A DNA stretch of 64,000 bases, from NCBI RefSeq assembly GCF_008035925.1, contig NZ_CP036264.1:7535641-7599640 (forward strand). Direction: 5' to 3'. The notes under the pieces were generated by a model that worked only from the letters and a program-made list of their open reading frames with translations, did not search any database and was not told where the DNA came from. The translations under genes were made by a program, and so were the position numbers. This DNA is from Stieleria maiorica. Lineage in GTDB: Bacteria > Planctomycetota > Planctomycetia > Pirellulales > Pirellulaceae. Positions 27,661-36,371 of this stretch are shown here, piece after piece; position 1 is the stretch's first letter, and every line of letters starts with the position of its first letter.

Positions 27661-30600
27661 CTATCTGACCATCAAGTAGGTTCCTGAAAAACGATCGCTG
27701 AAGCATTGGTTTCCGCGAACAAACGGGACAACGACCATCGTTACGGCGACCAGACAAAGACCAGCGACAACAGCGGACAGCAGAAACGATTGACTCCAAT
27801 AGCCCCCGTATTCTTTGCTGATCACCAGCGGTGTGCCGTAGACGACGATCACCAGCACGGGAAGCCCGCCGATCAACATGCGAATGAAAACGCGTAGCCC
27901 TGACGCCCGCTTCCCACGACGGTTGACCAGCACCAGACCGAACAGCCGCATCAACAATCCGCCGCGAAATAGCAAACCGGTCAATAGACTCGGCAGCCAG
28001 ATGAATTCCAGCCACGTGTAGGCCGGCCCAAGTGGCGTCCAAAACGAAAATTGAATTTCGACCCGATTCCCCGGGTTCTCGATCCAGTCTTGCCGCAAGC
28101 CGTCATACCGCTCGGTTGCGACACGCAGTTCCTCTGCCGTGGGCTGTTGGGCATCGATCGCCTGCCGCAGTGCAATTCGGTCCGCGATCGTGAGCTGCAC
28201 CGTGGCGTAGATCGAATTCATCATATCTTTGTCTTCGAACACATGTTTAAAGTTTCCCGCGACATAACGCTGTACCGCCACCAGGCGATCGACACGCTCG
28301 GCGGTCAATAATTCCTCCTCACGTCTCAGGACCTGGACGACTTCGTGAAGTTGATCGACTTCCGGATACCGCTGTTTCTGAATCTCGTACAGAAACGCTG
28401 CGAACAGTCCGAACACCACGGTCAGCAGGGGAATGCTGAGTGAGACGGCCACCATGGCAAGAACGCGAGCCCGCAATTTGATCGCTCGATCGGTGTCCAC
28501 GCCGTGGAGGATCTGCGTCGCTTCGGCAGGACTTTGCGCTACTGAGACTTGGATCATCGCATCACGTTGTTCGAGCGACCACGATTGACATTGAACCGTC
28601 GGTGTGCGTTCTTCCTGCAACACACAAGACGCAGCGCGGCGGACCAGTGAAAGCGATGGGTTTTTCGATGGTGGATCTGCTGTTGATTCGTCTCCGTCTG
28701 CGGGACCATCGTCCGCGTGGTCATCGACGATATCAAACGGCAACCATTTAAGATCATCCAGGTCGGTGGCCCACCATCGTTCCAGCCGGTGGCGATTCAA
28801 GTCCTTTTCGCTACCAGAATCGTTTTCGCCCGACTTGACTGACAAATCGACCAGGCGTCGCATCAGCCGGATCGCGCTTGACCCGCTGATTGAAGTCAGC
28901 CGTTTGATCAAGGGACGTCCGGGCGGAGCTTCATAGCAATCCCAGCACTCCGCCTCGGTTCGTCGCCCACCGAGCCAACGAAGTGTCTCACGGCTCGTCG
29001 AATCCCGCTTCTCTAACGGGACCATTGGCGTGCCGATCGGTTGCAGATGCAACCAAACTCGACGCAATAGTTTGGCATCGTAGCCGAGCACCAGCTGTTC
29101 GCCGTCCCACTCGAACAGCGTTCGCAGCCGAATGTAGGGGCCAACCTTTTCCGAATCCGATTCAGAATCGAACGCGTCATTTTCTAGCTCGGTGAGTCGC
29201 CGAGGCGAATCGGCGGCGAACTCCAAGACACGCGTCGAAGTGATCTGGTCATGAATCGCGGCATAACCGTTATTCGCTCGCGCCGTCACGAACAAGCCGA
29301 ACTTCAGAGCGAAGTAGGACCAGCCGACCATCATTGCCAAGATGACGGAAGGCCCGAAATAGAAGTCGGTGGAGTCCCGTGTCAGGTTGGCCAAATTAAA
29401 AACGGTCGACGGGATCACGGGGACGCCGAGATACAGAAACGCTCGACCGATGGTTTGTGACAATGTGGGGCGGTTGTCGCCGCTGGTGACACGAAGACCG
29501 AGGACCTTTTTGCCGATCGTGTAACCGTATTTCCATTCGGCAATCGCAAAATAGGCGATCGTCGCAGCGACCGCCGCCCATTGCAACAGGATCGTTCCCA
29601 GACTGCGTGTCGCCCCAAAGTCGGTGGACAAGTCGCCGCGATACTGACTGAAAAAGCTGATCGGTAGCAGAACGACCCAACAGATCGCGGTGTCGACGAT
29701 TCCGGCCAACGTGCGATCGCCCAATGAAGCAGCGACGGGAGAGCGGGAACTGAACGGACGGAGTGCTTGACGAAGCGATTCGTAGCTGTCGAACCGCTGG
29801 CCGGCGGGTTTCTGCAAGCACCGCTGGATCACCGCATCCAATTCATCGGGGATGTCGCTGCGAAACGTCGCCGCGGCGGGAGCGGATTTGTCGAGCACCG
29901 TCGCCAACAAGTGGATCATGTTGTCGGCGTCGAAGGGGACCTTACCGGTCAGCAAATAGAACAACGTGACGCCGACAGAATAGATGTCGCTGCGTCGATC
30001 GAGCGGTTCGCCGCGAAGCTGTTCCGGTGACGCAAAGGCCGGTGTTCCCAAGAACGTCCCTTCGATCGTCACCTCCGACATCGTCTTGAGATGGTCACCC
30101 GCGGTCGAAATGGACAAACCAAAATCGCCGATCTTGACCGCGCCGTCGGACGTGATGAAGCAGTTGGAGGGCTTGACGTCACGGTGCAGAACGCCGCGCT
30201 CGTCGGCGGCTTCCAGGCCATCGACGATTTGAATCACCGCGTCGACGGCATCGCGGATCGACATCGGACCGGCCTGCTTGACACGCTGGGCAAGCGTTCC
30301 TCCATCGACCAATTCCATCGAGATCGTCGGCACACCATCGATTTCTTCCGTGCCATAGACATACACGCTGTTGGGATGATTGATCGCAGCGGCCAGGCGG
30401 CCTTCACGCATAAACCTGGCCCGGGCTTCACCCTGATCGAGCGATTGGGCCAAGACCTTCAGCGCGACCCGCCGAGAGGTCGTCATTTGTTCTGCTTCAT
30501 ACACAACGCCCATCCCGCCATGGCCGAGCCGACGCACGATCCGGTAATCCCCGAATGGGGTGCCCGGCTGCAGATCCGCGAGCGCCGTGCTCGCGCCGAT

Positions 30601-30783
30601 CGATCGCATCGAGTCAAAGCTTCGATCACCCGAAACCGAACGTGTTTCGGTCAGAAACGGATCGTCTCGCTGCGAATCGGACCGCTGCAACACGCCGCGC
30701 AACAAGCAAACCGGGCACATCGGTTGGCCGGTCGTCGGGGCAAGCGGGGTGTTACAGTGCGGGCATCGGTCGGGCAAATTCAT
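27661..30783 (-). CDS. Ser/Thr protein kinase with zinc ribbon and two RDD-type membrane domains
   Basis: A 1040-residue protein. The N-terminal ribbon has four Cys (CPHC...CPVC, residues 7-26). The kinase domain (about 79-345) is complete: GHGGMGVVY loop, VALKVL with Lys109, HRDVKPSN catalytic loop at 200-207, DFGLS, and GTPAFASPEQL. An RDD domain with several helices follows (GDRTLAGIVDTAICW, GYTIGKKVLGLRV). A long soluble part contains a helix pair, and a second RDD-like module ends the protein (RASGLRVFIRMLIGG). It is encoded 96 bases after the ECF sigma gene; the sigma-kinase pairing is common in planctomycetes and suggests that phosphorylation controls the sigma factor. Confidence 0.9.
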   Translation of the reverse strand: MNLPDRCPHCNTPLAPTTGQPMCPVCLLRGVLQRSDSQRDDPFLTETRSVSGDRSFDSMRSIGASTALADLQPGTPFGDYRIVRRLGHGGMGVVYEAEQMTTSRRVALKVLAQSLDQGEARARFMREGRLAAAINHPNSVYVYGTEEIDGVPTISMELVDGGTLAQRVKQAGPMSIRDAVDAVIQIVDGLEAADERGVLHRDVKPSNCFITSDGAVKIGDFGLSISTAGDHLKTMSEVTIEGTFLGTPAFASPEQLRGEPLDRRSDIYSVGVTLFYLLTGKVPFDADNMIHLLATVLDKSAPAAATFRSDIPDELDAVIQRCLQKPAGQRFDSYESLRQALRPFSSRSPVAASLGDRTLAGIVDTAICWVVLLPISFFSQYRGDLSTDFGATRSLGTILLQWAAVAATIAYFAIAEWKYGYTIGKKVLGLRVTSGDNRPTLSQTIGRAFLYLGVPVIPSTVFNLANLTRDSTDFYFGPSVILAMMVGWSYFALKFGLFVTARANNGYAAIHDQITSTRVLEFAADSPRRLTELENDAFDSESDSEKVGPYIRLRTLFEWDGEQLVLGYDAKLLRRVWLHLQPIGTPMVPLEKRDSTSRETLRWLGGRRTEAECWDCYEAPPGRPLIKRLTSISGSSAIRLMRRLVDLSVKSGENDSGSEKDLNRHRLERWWATDLDDLKWLPFDIVDDHADDGPADGDESTADPPSKNPSLSLVRRAASCVLQEERTPTVQCQSWSLEQRDAMIQVSVAQSPAEATQILHGVDTDRAIKLRARVLAMVAVSLSIPLLTVVFGLFAAFLYEIQKQRYPEVDQLHEVVQVLRREEELLTAERVDRLVAVQRYVAGNFKHVFEDKDMMNSIYATVQLTIADRIALRQAIDAQQPTAEELRVATERYDGLRQDWIENPGNRVEIQFSFWTPLGPAYTWLEFIWLPSLLTGLLFRGGLLMRLFGLVLVNRRGKRASGLRVFIRMLIGGLPVLVIVVYGTPLVISKEYGGYWSQSFLLSAVVAGLCLVAVTMVVVPFVRGNQCFSDRFSGTYLMVR

Positions 30784-30879
30784 GGGGCTTTCCGGTACGA
30801 ATCGTGGTAACAAGGATGGGGTAACGGAAAGAATCCCGGGGGTTACAAGAAAAATGGAAAAAACATCTCGCGAGCGCGT

Positions 30880-31608
30880 TCAGCCTCCCAGTGCCTGGAA
30901 CAATTGCCGGATCTCGTCCTCGATTTGTTCAGGCGATTCAACCGTCGACGCGATCTCGATTTCCAATTGCTTGCGATACCGCCTACGCAATCGGTGCACG
31001 GCGACTTTGACGTGAGACGGGGACATCCCCAACGAATCGGCGACCTGGGCATACGGCTTGCGATCGCCTGCGATTGATAAGTAGGGGGACAGGGCGTCGA
31101 ACAACGCCGCGTTTCCCTCTCGCTGGTATCGCTGCCGGACGGAGTCCAAGACCTCGTTGAGAACGGTGATCGCCCATTGGCGGTTGAACTCGTCCTGAGG
31201 CAAGCTGTCGGTAGCGATCACATTCATCGGTTTCCCATGGGCGTCCTTTCGATCTAAGCTGATGATGCTTTTACCGCCGCCACGGCGCAGTGCGTTCGCC
31301 TTCGCTTTTTCGTTGGCCAAAAAGTTTTCCAGCGACGACAACAAGAACGTTCGAAATCGCCCGCGGCTACGATCGGCAATGGTAAAGACGTTTTTTTCCA
31401 CGACGCGTGCGAAAAACGCCTGCACCAAGTCCTCCGCATCGGGTTCGTCATAGCCTCGACGTCGAATGAAGGCGAACAATGGGAACCAGTATCGTTGACA
31501 GAGCAACTCCATTGCATCCCGCGCTGATCGGGAATCGTCCTTTCCGGTGGAAATGACCACGCTCCACCGCGTCGTTTCAAAACTCGGATTGCTGGCAGAG
31601 TCAGTCAT
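30880..31608 (-). CDS. ECF-type RNA polymerase sigma factor
   Basis: A 242-residue sigma-70 family protein. Region 2 lies at about 35-100 (RYWFPLFAFIRRRGYDEPDA, EDLVQAFFARVVEKN) and region 4 at about 175-225 (YAQVADSLGMSPSHVKVAVH). The N-terminal pattern SFETTRWSVVI is typical of the planctomycete ECF group found next to Ser/Thr kinases. ATG 31608 overlaps the stop of the FetB-like gene by ATGA, so translation of the two is coupled. The kinase gene follows. No anti-sigma gene of the usual zinc-binding type is seen, which fits control by phosphorylation rather than sequestration. Confidence 0.9.
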   Translation of the reverse strand: MTDSASNPSFETTRWSVVISTGKDDSRSARDAMELLCQRYWFPLFAFIRRRGYDEPDAEDLVQAFFARVVEKNVFTIADRSRGRFRTFLLSSLENFLANEKAKANALRRGGGKSIISLDRKDAHGKPMNVIATDSLPQDEFNRQWAITVLNEVLDSVRQRYQREGNAALFDALSPYLSIAGDRKPYAQVADSLGMSPSHVKVAVHRLRRRYRKQLEIEIASTVESPEQIEDEIRQLFQALGG

Positions 31609-32411
31609 TTGGCATCTGCGTTTCGAATGATCTCGAACTTGAACCGATGGTTGGCGTCGAAAAGCCGCCGGACCGACAACAACACGACCGAGACGGTCCC
31701 CAGAGCCGTCGCGCCGGCGATCAAAAACATGATCACGATCTGGTAGCGGACCGCCTGGGCCGGATCCATGCCCGAGATCACTTGGCCGGTCATCATCCCC
31801 GGCAAACTGACCACGCCGACGACCATCATCGAATTGACAATCGGGATCATCCCCGTCCGCACCGCTTCCCGGATCGGTTCCCCCGCCGCTTCCCAACGCG
31901 TCGCCCCCAGCGCGATCAACGTTTCCACTTGCCCTCGCGAGCGAACCAGTGTTTCAGTCAGCGTGCTCAGGCCGACCGAAATCCCGTTCAGCGTATTGCC
32001 GAGTACCATGCCCAACAGTGGGATCGCGTATTGGGGTTCGTACCACTTGGGCAAATCACGAAAGACGAATAACAATACGTAACCGGTCAGCATCCAAGCG
32101 CAAGCCCAAACCGACGTGACGGCGATCAGGCGGATGCCGGGGAACTTGCGTTTGCTGCGATCGGCGGCGGATAATCCGGCGACCAGCGTCATCACCGCGG
32201 CGATCGCGATCACCACGTACCAGCGATCGACGCGGAAGACCCATGACAAGACGGCACCGACCAAGGCAAGTTGGACGACGGTGCGGACACTCGCGATCGC
32301 CAGCGTCTTTTCCAATCGCAGTCCCAGCACGACCGAGACGACTCCGTTGATGACGATCAACAGCCCAGCCAGTGCGACTTGCAGGTTTGTCAGTTCGATG
32401 TAGGGCGCCAT
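31605..32411 (-). CDS. fetB: FetB-type ABC transporter permease (UPF0014 family)
   Basis: A 268-residue membrane protein with about seven helices. Characteristic sequence: NGVVSVVLGLRLEKTLAIAS early, then IPLLGMVLGNTLNGISVGLS and SRGQVETLIALGATRWEA, and VVGVVSLPGMMTGQVISGMD near the end. These are hallmarks of the UPF0014/FetB family that with FetA exports iron and raises oxidative-stress resistance in E. coli. ATG 32411 starts just before the first helix and lies 13 bases after the ATPase gene. Its stop overlaps the ECF sigma start, tying the transporter to a regulatory pair. Confidence 0.9.
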   Translation of the reverse strand: MAPYIELTNLQVALAGLLIVINGVVSVVLGLRLEKTLAIASVRTVVQLALVGAVLSWVFRVDRWYVVIAIAAVMTLVAGLSAADRSKRKFPGIRLIAVTSVWACAWMLTGYVLLFVFRDLPKWYEPQYAIPLLGMVLGNTLNGISVGLSTLTETLVRSRGQVETLIALGATRWEAAGEPIREAVRTGMIPIVNSMMVVGVVSLPGMMTGQVISGMDPAQAVRYQIVIMFLIAGATALGTVSVVLLSVRRLFDANHRFKFEIIRNADAK

Positions 32412-32424
32412 TTGTTGTGTTGCT

Positions 32425-33111
32425 TCACGAAGTGGGGTGTTGCAAGCGTTGGATTTGGCCGGCATCCATCGTGATCAGCGAATCACAAACGCGATCGGCT
32501 TGACTGGGATCGTGCGATACCCAGATGAATGCCCGCCCGTCCGGCTTTTCCTCGTACCAACGCATCACGATCGATTCGACGTGGCGGGCCGATTGTCGAT
32601 CGAGCGCCGATGTGGGTTCGTCCAGCAACAGAATGCAGGGTGACAATTGGATCGCGCGCAGCAGAGCGACGATCTGCGATTCGCCGCCGGAGAGTTGCTC
32701 GTGGGGCTGGTCCAAGAACGTCGCATCACGCGAGACCGTTGCCAGTTGGTCGATGATCCAGTCGCGATCGAAGGAGCGGCCGCGATGGATTTTCAGCTGC
32801 AGCGGTTGCCGCAAGATCGATTCTACCGTCCCTTCGAATCCGGCAGCCCGCTGATGGACGTAGATGACTTGGCTGCGGTAACGCGTGGCTCGATCGCTCG
32901 AGACCGACTCGGTCCGCCAGAACAACTGCCCCGAATCGATCGGTTCCAACAATGCCAAACTTCGCAACAGCAACGACTTTCCGCTGCCGGTCGGTCCGAC
33001 CAACCCGAGTCGCATCCCGGCGATCAACTCCAATCCCACATGATCCAACAGCGTCCGCCCGGCGATTCGGCGGGTCAGGTCGACGGCTCGCAGCAGAACG
33101 TCGTGGCTCAC
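32425..33111 (-). CDS. fetA: FetA-type ABC transporter ATPase
   Basis: A 228-residue ATP-binding subunit. Walker A GPTGSGKS at about 39-46, Q-loop VIYVHQRAAGF, signature LSGGESQIVALLRAI, Walker B CILLLDEPTSALD and H-loop WVSHDPSQ are all present, so it should hydrolyse ATP. The pairing with the FetB-type permease immediately downstream defines the transporter. The start is uncertain: GTG 33111 fits the family's N-terminus, while the frame stays open to a TTG at 33150. It is the first gene of the long minus-strand unit reaching 25022. Confidence 0.85.
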   Translation of the reverse strand: MSHDVLLRAVDLTRRIAGRTLLDHVGLELIAGMRLGLVGPTGSGKSLLLRSLALLEPIDSGQLFWRTESVSSDRATRYRSQVIYVHQRAAGFEGTVESILRQPLQLKIHRGRSFDRDWIIDQLATVSRDATFLDQPHEQLSGGESQIVALLRAIQLSPCILLLDEPTSALDRQSARHVESIVMRWYEEKPDGRAFIWVSHDPSQADRVCDSLITMDAGQIQRLQHPTS

Positions 33112-33143
33112 GTAATGGGACTCTCGTTTGGCAGCACAGGGGC

Positions 33144-33189
33144 AATCCAAGGCCCGCGGCTAGCGCCGTCGGCTCATAGAGTAGGTGGC
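33144..33189. repeat. 46-bp inverted repeat, left copy
   Basis: Begins AATCCAAGGCCCGCGGC and ends GAGTAGGTGGC. The reverse complement recurs at 34902-34947 with a single mismatch over 46 bases. The two copies face each other across the STN and HELGH genes, 1.7 kb apart. Confidence 0.9.
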
Positions 33190-33300
33190 CGAGGCCCGCT
33201 TCGGAGGAACCGCCGGCCGGACGATCCGCGACAATGCTATCGTAGCGGAAGTCGTAGACGGCTTGTTGGTCGAGTCGAGGTTCGAACGTCGATCCGATCA

Positions 33301-33362
33301 TGCCAGCCCGACGCGTAAGCGAGGGGCCACGAGGCGCCCCTCGCTTACGCGTCGGGCTGGCA
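33301..33362. repeat. Perfect 26-bp hairpin
   Basis: Arms 33301-33326 and 33337-33362 are exact reverse complements (TGCCAGCCCGACGCGTAAG and its complement) around a 10-base loop. There is no T-run after it, so it is more like a REP-type element than a terminator. Confidence 0.95.
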
Positions 33363-33564
33363 TCAAGAGCGTGGAGTCGGACAAATCAACAACCTATCAA
33401 GACTTTCGCCGATTCAATCAACGTCTTGCCGCGTTCCGATGAAGAAAGAGCGTCAGTCGACCGACCGGGGAAAAAACACTTGCAATGCGGTTGTCATCGT
33501 GGGAGGATCCCCTCTGGGGTTGATCACCCCCTCCTGTTTCTCCTCTCCAATTCCAGGTGCTTGA

Positions 33565-34338
33565 ATGCATGTTTTTCCGGCGACGTTGGCGGCGTTGTTC
33601 ATTGTCCTGTCCGGTCCGATCGCGTGGTCACAGACCACCGACCCGTTTGGTCCGTCTCCAGGGGCGCCGGCCGATCCGTTCGCGCCCCAGCCGGTGCGGC
33701 GACCGGCTAAGCCGCAGCAAGCGGCGCCGACCCAAGACCCTCACAACGCTGTGGTTCAGCAAGCCAAGAAGGTGCTCGCCGAAGGCCGCAAGCCGAGGAC
33801 GCCAAAGCTGGTGATGCACAATGCGGCCGAGCAGCGAATCAACGCGGCTCTGGATGACCAGACCACGATCCAGTTCATCGAAACGCCGCTTGCCGAAGCC
33901 ATGCAAACGCTCTCCGCTCAACATGACATCCCGATCGTCATCGATCACCGGGCGCTCGAAGAAATCGGCCTCGATGCCAACGCGGGAACCTCGATCGCAC
34001 TGACGAACGTCTCGCTGCGGTCGGCGTTGCGATTGATGCTTCGCGATCTGGAATTGACGTACTTGATCAAGGACGAAGTGATGCAAATCACGACCGTCGA
34101 GGCGGCGGAAGACAATTTGATCGTCGAAATGTACGTGCTGCCGGCCAACCTGGCTGCCAAGTCGAACGATGTGATCAAAGTCCTGACCGCGACCGTCGTT
34201 CCCGACACCTGGGAAACGCTCGGCGGTCCGTCCACCGCAATGGCGATCGACCATGTCTTGGTTGTCTCGACAACCAGTGACGTGCATGATCGCGCCGAGC
34301 GGTTTCTAGCGATGTTGATCGACAAGTACGGCAAGTAA
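33565..34338 (+). CDS. Secreted STN-domain protein
   Basis: A 257-residue protein with a signal peptide (FPATLAALFIVLSGPIAWSQ), a Pro/Ala-rich linker to about residue 65, and a domain at about 95-175 with the beta-alpha-beta pattern of secretin/TonB short N-terminal (STN) modules (IQFIETPLAEAMQTLSAQHD, then VSLRSALRLMLRDLELTYLI). A second small alpha/beta part ends the protein. STN modules usually sit in outer-membrane secretins or receptors; here it is stand-alone, as in many planctomycete proteins. It ends 3 bases before the next gene, so the two are probably one unit. Confidence 0.75.
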   Translation: MHVFPATLAALFIVLSGPIAWSQTTDPFGPSPGAPADPFAPQPVRRPAKPQQAAPTQDPHNAVVQQAKKVLAEGRKPRTPKLVMHNAAEQRINAALDDQTTIQFIETPLAEAMQTLSAQHDIPIVIDHRALEEIGLDANAGTSIALTNVSLRSALRLMLRDLELTYLIKDEVMQITTVEAAEDNLIVEMYVLPANLAAKSNDVIKVLTATVVPDTWETLGGPSTAMAIDHVLVVSTTSDVHDRAERFLAMLIDKYGK

Positions 34339-34341
34339 CTG

Positions 34342-34830
34342 TTGGCTGATCCCGCATCGCAGCGATCGCTCGGTCGTCGCATTGCCGTATTCGTCGCGCT
34401 GTTGGTCCTGTCGTGGGTCGTGATGACGTTCACCCATGAACTGGGACATGTCATCGGCGGCTGGGTCGTGGGTGCCAAGCTTGTCGACGTGGACTTGGCG
34501 CCGTGGCGGATGCCCTACAGCGTGCACGCCCCGGATCCACATCCGCGGGTCACCTTGTGGTGCGGGCCGATTTTGGGCGTGCTGATTCCAGTTGGGCTGG
34601 CTGTCCTAATTCGCCGTCGGCCCGCGTGGTTGGTGGCCGACTTCTGTCTGTTGGCCAACGGCAGCTACCTGGCGCTCGCTTGGTTGTCCGGCGGTCCCTT
34701 TCTGGATACCCCGCGTTTGTTGGACGCGGGCGCCCATCCGCTCTCGATCGCAATCTTTTGTTTGCTGACCATCGCTGTCGGCTACGTGCGTTTCCGCAAC
34801 GATTGCATCGAGTGGTTCAAAGCGTCATGA
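34342..34830 (+). CDS. Small membrane metalloprotease-like protein (HELGH)
   Basis: A 162-residue protein with about four membrane helices. FTHELGHVIGG at 30-40 is a perfect HExxH zinc site inside a membrane helix (His32, Glu33, His36), as in M50 site-2 proteases. The usual third ligand motif (NxxPxxxxDG) is not clear; LLANGSYLALAWL and FLDTPRLLDAG are possible remnants. It starts with TTG 3 bases after the STN gene. It could be a minimal or inactive M50-like protein; substrate unknown. Confidence 0.7.
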   Translation: MADPASQRSLGRRIAVFVALLVLSWVVMTFTHELGHVIGGWVVGAKLVDVDLAPWRMPYSVHAPDPHPRVTLWCGPILGVLIPVGLAVLIRRRPAWLVADFCLLANGSYLALAWLSGGPFLDTPRLLDAGAHPLSIAIFCLLTIAVGYVRFRNDCIEWFKAS

Positions 34831-34901
34831 ATCCTCTGATATCGCGGTTCGGGCCTCGAACACCAGGAAGCTGCACCAGAGCCCGTAGGCTAGCGCCCGA
34901 T

Positions 34902-34947
34902 GCCACCTACTCCATGAGCCGACGGCGCTAGCCGCGGGCCTTGGATT
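34902..34947. repeat. 46-bp inverted repeat, right copy
   Basis: Begins GCCACCTACTCCATGAGCC and ends GGGCCTTGGATT. It is the reverse complement of 33144-33189 with one mismatch. Confidence 0.9.
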
Positions 34948-35109
34948 GTTCTTCGAGAGTTGTAAGGCCCGAGGCTAGCGCCTGCGGCTCAGTTTGTGTT
35001 CGAAAGTAGGTGGCATTGGGCTTGCGTTATACGGCTGATTGAATCATCAAGCCCTGGGAAACCGGCGGACATTGCGTCAGTCTCTAGGAGCTCACCGCAA
35101 ACCTCTCAA

Positions 35110-35180
35110 CTCCCACCTCCCACCTCCCACCTCCCACCTCCCACCTCCCACCTCCCACCTCCCAACTCCCAACTCCCAAC
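35110..35180. repeat. 7-bp microsatellite (CTCCCAC)n
   Basis: About ten units of CTCCCAC, the last three changed to CTCCCAA. The array lies just after the end of the minus-strand HtrA-like gene. Such runs are prone to length change between strains. Confidence 0.95.
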
Positions 35181-35189
35181 TTGACCCCC

Positions 35190-36371
35190 TCACTCCGACA
35201 ACCAGGCTTGCAGGGTCGCTTGGGCGGTTTCTTGGTTGGGTTTCGGTTTGAGGTCTTGCTGCATCGCGGCGGCCAGACGGGCGACGTAGTCGATGGTGCT
35301 CTCGAAGGTTTCGTCGCTGGCGGTGGCGTCCAGTTTGGCGACGTAGAACACGACGTAGCCGGAGGCGGTTTTTTCGACCGCCCAGGCGCCCAGTTTCGTC
35401 GCTGCGTTCTGACGCACAAGTCGCATCAACAGCGTTTCGTCGGGAGCTTGATCGGTCGTCTGGACCGTCGACCAGATGCGGCGGATGTCGGCCCGGCCGT
35501 GGTACTCGGTGTTCTTGGCCACGAACACGGCTTGGGTATTTGAGCCGACGGTGCGATCGATCTGGTAATGGCCGCTGGAATGTCGGCTGTACTCGATCCC
35601 GGCTTCGTCCAGCAGGACCTTGGCCGGCAGCGGGGCGCTCTTCCAGGGGCTGTTCAGCATTTGACGGATCTCGGTGATGTCGACGCAGAAGCTGACCAAG
35701 GGGCTTTGCGGAGAAAACGACTGAGCCAATCCGACCAGCTTGCCGGCTTCGTCGACGATCGGGCCGCCGCTGTCGCCCGGCTTGATCGGGCTTTGCGTTT
35801 CTAGGGCCATGAAGTCGTGTTCGCCGTGGGTGGATTTGAATTTCTTTTGGTACACCGATCGGACGGTGCCGGCGGTGTAGACCCACAGGATCGCGCTGTC
35901 ACCGGGGTTGCCCACCAGAGCGACTTTGGCCCCCGGCGTGGTGCTGTCGTCGGCCATCGCGATCGCCTCGATCCCGGCCGGCACGCGGGGCAACTGGATC
36001 AGAGCCAGATCGCGTTTGCGGTCGACCGCGACGACGTCGCCTTGGATGCCCAGTTTTAGGATGTTGTCGAGGTAGAACTTTCGGCGAACGGCCAGTTTGC
36101 CGCCCGATTGGGTCGGGAAAAACACCACGGCCTTGCGGCTTTCGCCGATCACGTGGGCGTTGGTCAACAGCAGCTTTTTGTCGGCATCGACGTAGACGCC
36201 GGTCCCGGCGGAGGTTTCGTTTTCGGCGTTGCTGGTGATCACCCACGCGGTGCTTTTGAGCGTTTGTTGATAGCCGGACGAATCGGCCCGGAGCGGGGTG
36301 GCGGACAGGGCGATCATGCCCAGCAGGATCAACAGCGGAGAAAACAGCGTGTTTCGGGTCAAACGGGACAT
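35190..36371 (-). CDS. Secreted trypsin-like (HtrA/S1C-type) serine protease
   Basis: A 393-residue exported protease. After the signal peptide (LLILLGMIALSATPLRA) comes a trypsin-fold domain with the complete triad: His73 (LLTNAHVIG), Asp121 (KRDLALIQL) and Ser201 (KPGDSGGPIVD). There is no PDZ domain; the C-terminal 150 residues form a domain without motifs I know (SGYVVFYVAKLDATASDETF). It probably acts in the periplasm on misfolded or signalling proteins. ATG 36371 is used because it begins the signal peptide; the open frame to 36419 is upstream sequence. Solitary, minus strand. Confidence 0.9.
   Translation of the reverse strand: MSRLTRNTLFSPLLILLGMIALSATPLRADSSGYQQTLKSTAWVITSNAENETSAGTGVYVDADKKLLLTNAHVIGESRKAVVFFPTQSGGKLAVRRKFYLDNILKLGIQGDVVAVDRKRDLALIQLPRVPAGIEAIAMADDSTTPGAKVALVGNPGDSAILWVYTAGTVRSVYQKKFKSTHGEHDFMALETQSPIKPGDSGGPIVDEAGKLVGLAQSFSPQSPLVSFCVDITEIRQMLNSPWKSAPLPAKVLLDEAGIEYSRHSSGHYQIDRTVGSNTQAVFVAKNTEYHGRADIRRIWSTVQTTDQAPDETLLMRLVRQNAATKLGAWAVEKTASGYVVFYVAKLDATASDETFESTIDYVARLAAAMQQDLKPKPNQETAQATLQAWLSE

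Larger units (their letters stand above)
33112..33564. other. Gene-free divergent spacer with two palindromes
   Basis: About 450 bases between fetA and the STN-domain gene. It contains one arm of a 46-bp inverted-repeat pair (33144-33189) and a 26-bp perfect hairpin (33301-33362). Promoters in both directions should lie here; none was identified with confidence. Confidence 0.5.
34831..35189. other. Gene-free spacer filled with repeats
   Basis: About 360 bases between convergent genes: the right copy of the 46-bp inverted repeat, further GGCTAGCGCC-containing fragments at 34880-34900 and 34964-34990, and a 7-bp microsatellite at 35110-35180. No gene seen. Confidence 0.6.

Noticed and set aside
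27587..28042. N-terminal extension of the PVC-type protein to 28042
   Set aside because: The extension lies inside the kinase gene in another frame and has no signal; the signal peptide begins at 27586.
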